Part shown: positions 62,889-64,000 of the stretch, piece by piece
Numbering within the stretch: the first letter of the stretch is position 1
Layout of the letters: the number at the start of each line of letters is the position of its first letter
From: Acetobacter aceti NBRC 14818
GTDB lineage: Bacteria > Pseudomonadota > Alphaproteobacteria > Acetobacterales > Acetobacteraceae
Assembly (NCBI RefSeq): GCF_000193495.2
Contig: NZ_AP023410.1
Coordinates: forward strand, 1,364,001-1,428,000
DNA length: 64,000 nucleotides
Direction of reading: 5' to 3'
Notes under the pieces: generated by a model
Told to the model about the DNA's origin: nothing
Database searches by the model: none
What the model saw: the letters and a program-made list of their open reading frames with translations, nothing else
Program-made: the position numbers and the translations under genes

Positions 62889-63596
62889 ATGACCATTACA
62901 TCGCTTGATGGCGCCGAAGAGATCAGGGTTCTGCTTGTCGAGGACGATACTGACATTGCGCAAGAAATCTCGGCAGAACTGAAAAACCATGGTTTTTGCG
63001 TGACTTTGGCGGAGACGGGACGTGCTGGACTGGAGCAGGCGCTCACCTGTCCGTATCATGTTATGATTGTTGATCGTATGCTGCCTGAACTTGATGGGCT
63101 TTCCCTGATTGAGACGGTTCGACAGAAGGGGGGACGTACCCCCGTTCTTGTCCTGTCCGCACTTGGTGCAGTTGATGACAGGGTGAGTGGTCTCAAGGCG
63201 GGCGGGGATGACTATCTGACAAAACCGTTTGCGATGGTGGAGTTGATCGCCCGGATTGAAGCGCTTCTGCGACGTCCGGACGATACCCGTCAGACCGTTC
63301 TGCGTGTCGGCCCTCTTACGATGGATCTCATTGATCGTACGGTGAAGCGGGATGAGCGTGAAATCGACCTACTTCCCAGAGAATTCCGGCTTCTTGAATA
63401 TCTGATGCGTCGTCCAGGACAGATTCTGACACGGGCGATGCTCCTTGAGGAAGTCTGGAACTATCGGTTTACACCGCAGACCAATCTGGTGGATGTGCAT
63501 ATCGGCAAATTACGTCGCAAGGTGGATGCGCCCGGCGAGCAGACGCTGATTCACAGTATTCGGGGGGCAGGGTTTACCCTTCAGTCTTCTGATTAG
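62889..63596 (+). CDS. OmpR/PhoB-family response regulator
   Basis: A 235-residue two-component response regulator. The receiver domain (residues ~12-120) has the acidic pair VLLVEDDTDIAQE, the phospho-accepting Asp in VMIVDRMLPELDGLSLIE, the switch Ser in VLSALGAVDDR and Lys in YLTKPFAMVEL. The C-terminal winged helix (about 135-230) carries LLPREFRLLEYLMRRPGQ and VDVHIGKLRRKVD. ATG 62889 has GAGGG 9 nt upstream, better than ATG 62880 directly beside it. The kinase gene follows 10 nt after the stop. The regulated genes are unknown. Confidence 0.94.
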   Translation: MTITSLDGAEEIRVLLVEDDTDIAQEISAELKNHGFCVTLAETGRAGLEQALTCPYHVMIVDRMLPELDGLSLIETVRQKGGRTPVLVLSALGAVDDRVSGLKAGGDDYLTKPFAMVELIARIEALLRRPDDTRQTVLRVGPLTMDLIDRTVKRDEREIDLLPREFRLLEYLMRRPGQILTRAMLLEEVWNYRFTPQTNLVDVHIGKLRRKVDAPGEQTLIHSIRGAGFTLQSSD

Positions 63597-63606
63597 GAGC
63601 ATTCTG

Positions 63607-64000
63607 CTGAAAAATTTTCTTCAGAGTGATCGGCTGGCTCTTTTTCGGACCGCACGCTTCAAGTTGGGACTGGCATTCGCGCTGGCAATGCTTGGCACTA
63701 TCGTCGTGCAGTTCAGTCTGACCTACACGCAGATGACATCGTTCGAATTCCGTCGATCTGGTCAGGTGCTCAAGGGGGAAATGAAACTGCTCCTGGCGAT
63801 GCCGCCAGAGCATCTTGAATATGTCATCCGCGAGCGCGCCACGGACGATTTGAGACTGGTCGTCAATGAGGCTGGAATTTTCACGGCATCTCATCAGCCG
63901 GTTGCAGGCGAGTTACGGTCATGGCCGGAGGGTCTGGTAGCGGATGGCAAGCTCCATAATATCGTGATGGAGCCGGAGGAGGGCAGTCCTTACACCTTGA
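63607..64000 (+). CDS. Sensor histidine kinase, N-terminal part (cut by window edge)
   Basis: The frame stays open to the right edge (131 codons). It codes for an N-terminal membrane helix (FKLGLAFALAMLGTIVVQFS) and the start of a periplasmic sensor region (PPEHLEYVIRERATDDLRLV). The upstream response-regulator gene and the spacing identify it as the partner kinase. No ATG, GTG or TTG lies where the ribosome site AGGAG (63595-63599) would act; CTG 63607, 7 nt behind it, is the best candidate, with ATT 63601 and CTG 63604 nearby. The histidine box and ATPase domain are beyond the window. Confidence 0.8.
   Translation, partial: MKNFLQSDRLALFRTARFKLGLAFALAMLGTIVVQFSLTYTQMTSFEFRRSGQVLKGEMKLLLAMPPEHLEYVIRERATDDLRLVVNEAGIFTASHQPVAGELRSWPEGLVADGKLHNIVMEPEEGSPYTL

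Noticed and set aside
1..64000. CRISPR array or prophage
   Set aside because: No series of spaced direct repeats, Cas genes, integrase, capsid or tail genes were seen.

Overview
The window is about 64 kb of a moderately GC-rich chromosome, most likely from an acetic acid bacterium (Alphaproteobacteria, Acetobacteraceae). Supporting signs are the C4-type 5-aminolevulinate synthase, the xseB-ispA-dxs-tlyA cluster, a Ros/MucR-type regulator, a DinB with an N-terminal zinc ribbon, a SufR-led SUF operon and a tRNA-Arg(CCU) carrying a group I intron. The genus cannot be fixed from the sequence alone. Layout: 1-4.6 kb holds the end of a thioredoxin reductase gene, a LysR regulator, MntR and a PAS-GGDEF-EAL cyclic-di-GMP protein. 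4.7-12.4 kb holds a 2-hydroxyacid dehydrogenase, aat, two related secreted proteins, a hexapeptide acetyltransferase and a lone RND efflux pump. 12.4-21.4 kb holds a tiny Cys-rich membrane protein, MucR, SppA, IHF-beta, a GDP-mannose enzyme, an EcsC protein, a TibC-like protein O-heptosyltransferase and rpmI-rplT. 21.6-23.4 kb is a compositionally different two-gene unit (unknown protein plus FRG-domain protein). 
23.6-33 kb is core metabolism and RNA modification: YciA thioesterase, YgfZ-HisI, RlmN, a peptide-deformylase-like protein that has lost metal ligands, an LpxL-like acyltransferase, the tlyA-dxs-ispA-xseB operon and TusA. 33.3-37.3 kb holds a glycosyltransferase and its coupled partner, a ROK sugar kinase and DinB. 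37.3-43.9 kb is a complete, tightly overlapping SUF Fe-S operon (SufR, B, C, D, S, U, T and an A-type carrier). 44-53.4 kb holds an atypical PEP carboxylase, a DUF445 protein, a small Pro/Ala-rich secreted protein, a TetR regulator divergent from a coniferyl-aldehyde-dehydrogenase-like gene, hemA and a lipoprotein. 53.6-58 kb is a tkt-gap-pgk order in which the transketolase homologue has lost its catalytic signatures. 
At 58.26 kb lies tRNA-Arg(CCU), split by a 230-nt group I intron just after the anticodon. It is followed by about 4.3 kb of AT-rich DNA with decayed IS5-family transposase pieces and an acyltransferase-3 gene. The window ends in an OmpR-type response regulator and the start of its histidine kinase. 
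The features most worth attention are the intron-split tRNA, the FRG two-gene module inserted behind rplT, the degenerate transketolase and deformylase homologues that keep their family fold but not the active site, and a heptosyltransferase with no autotransporter beside it. All functional statements are read from motifs and gene order; no database search was run.
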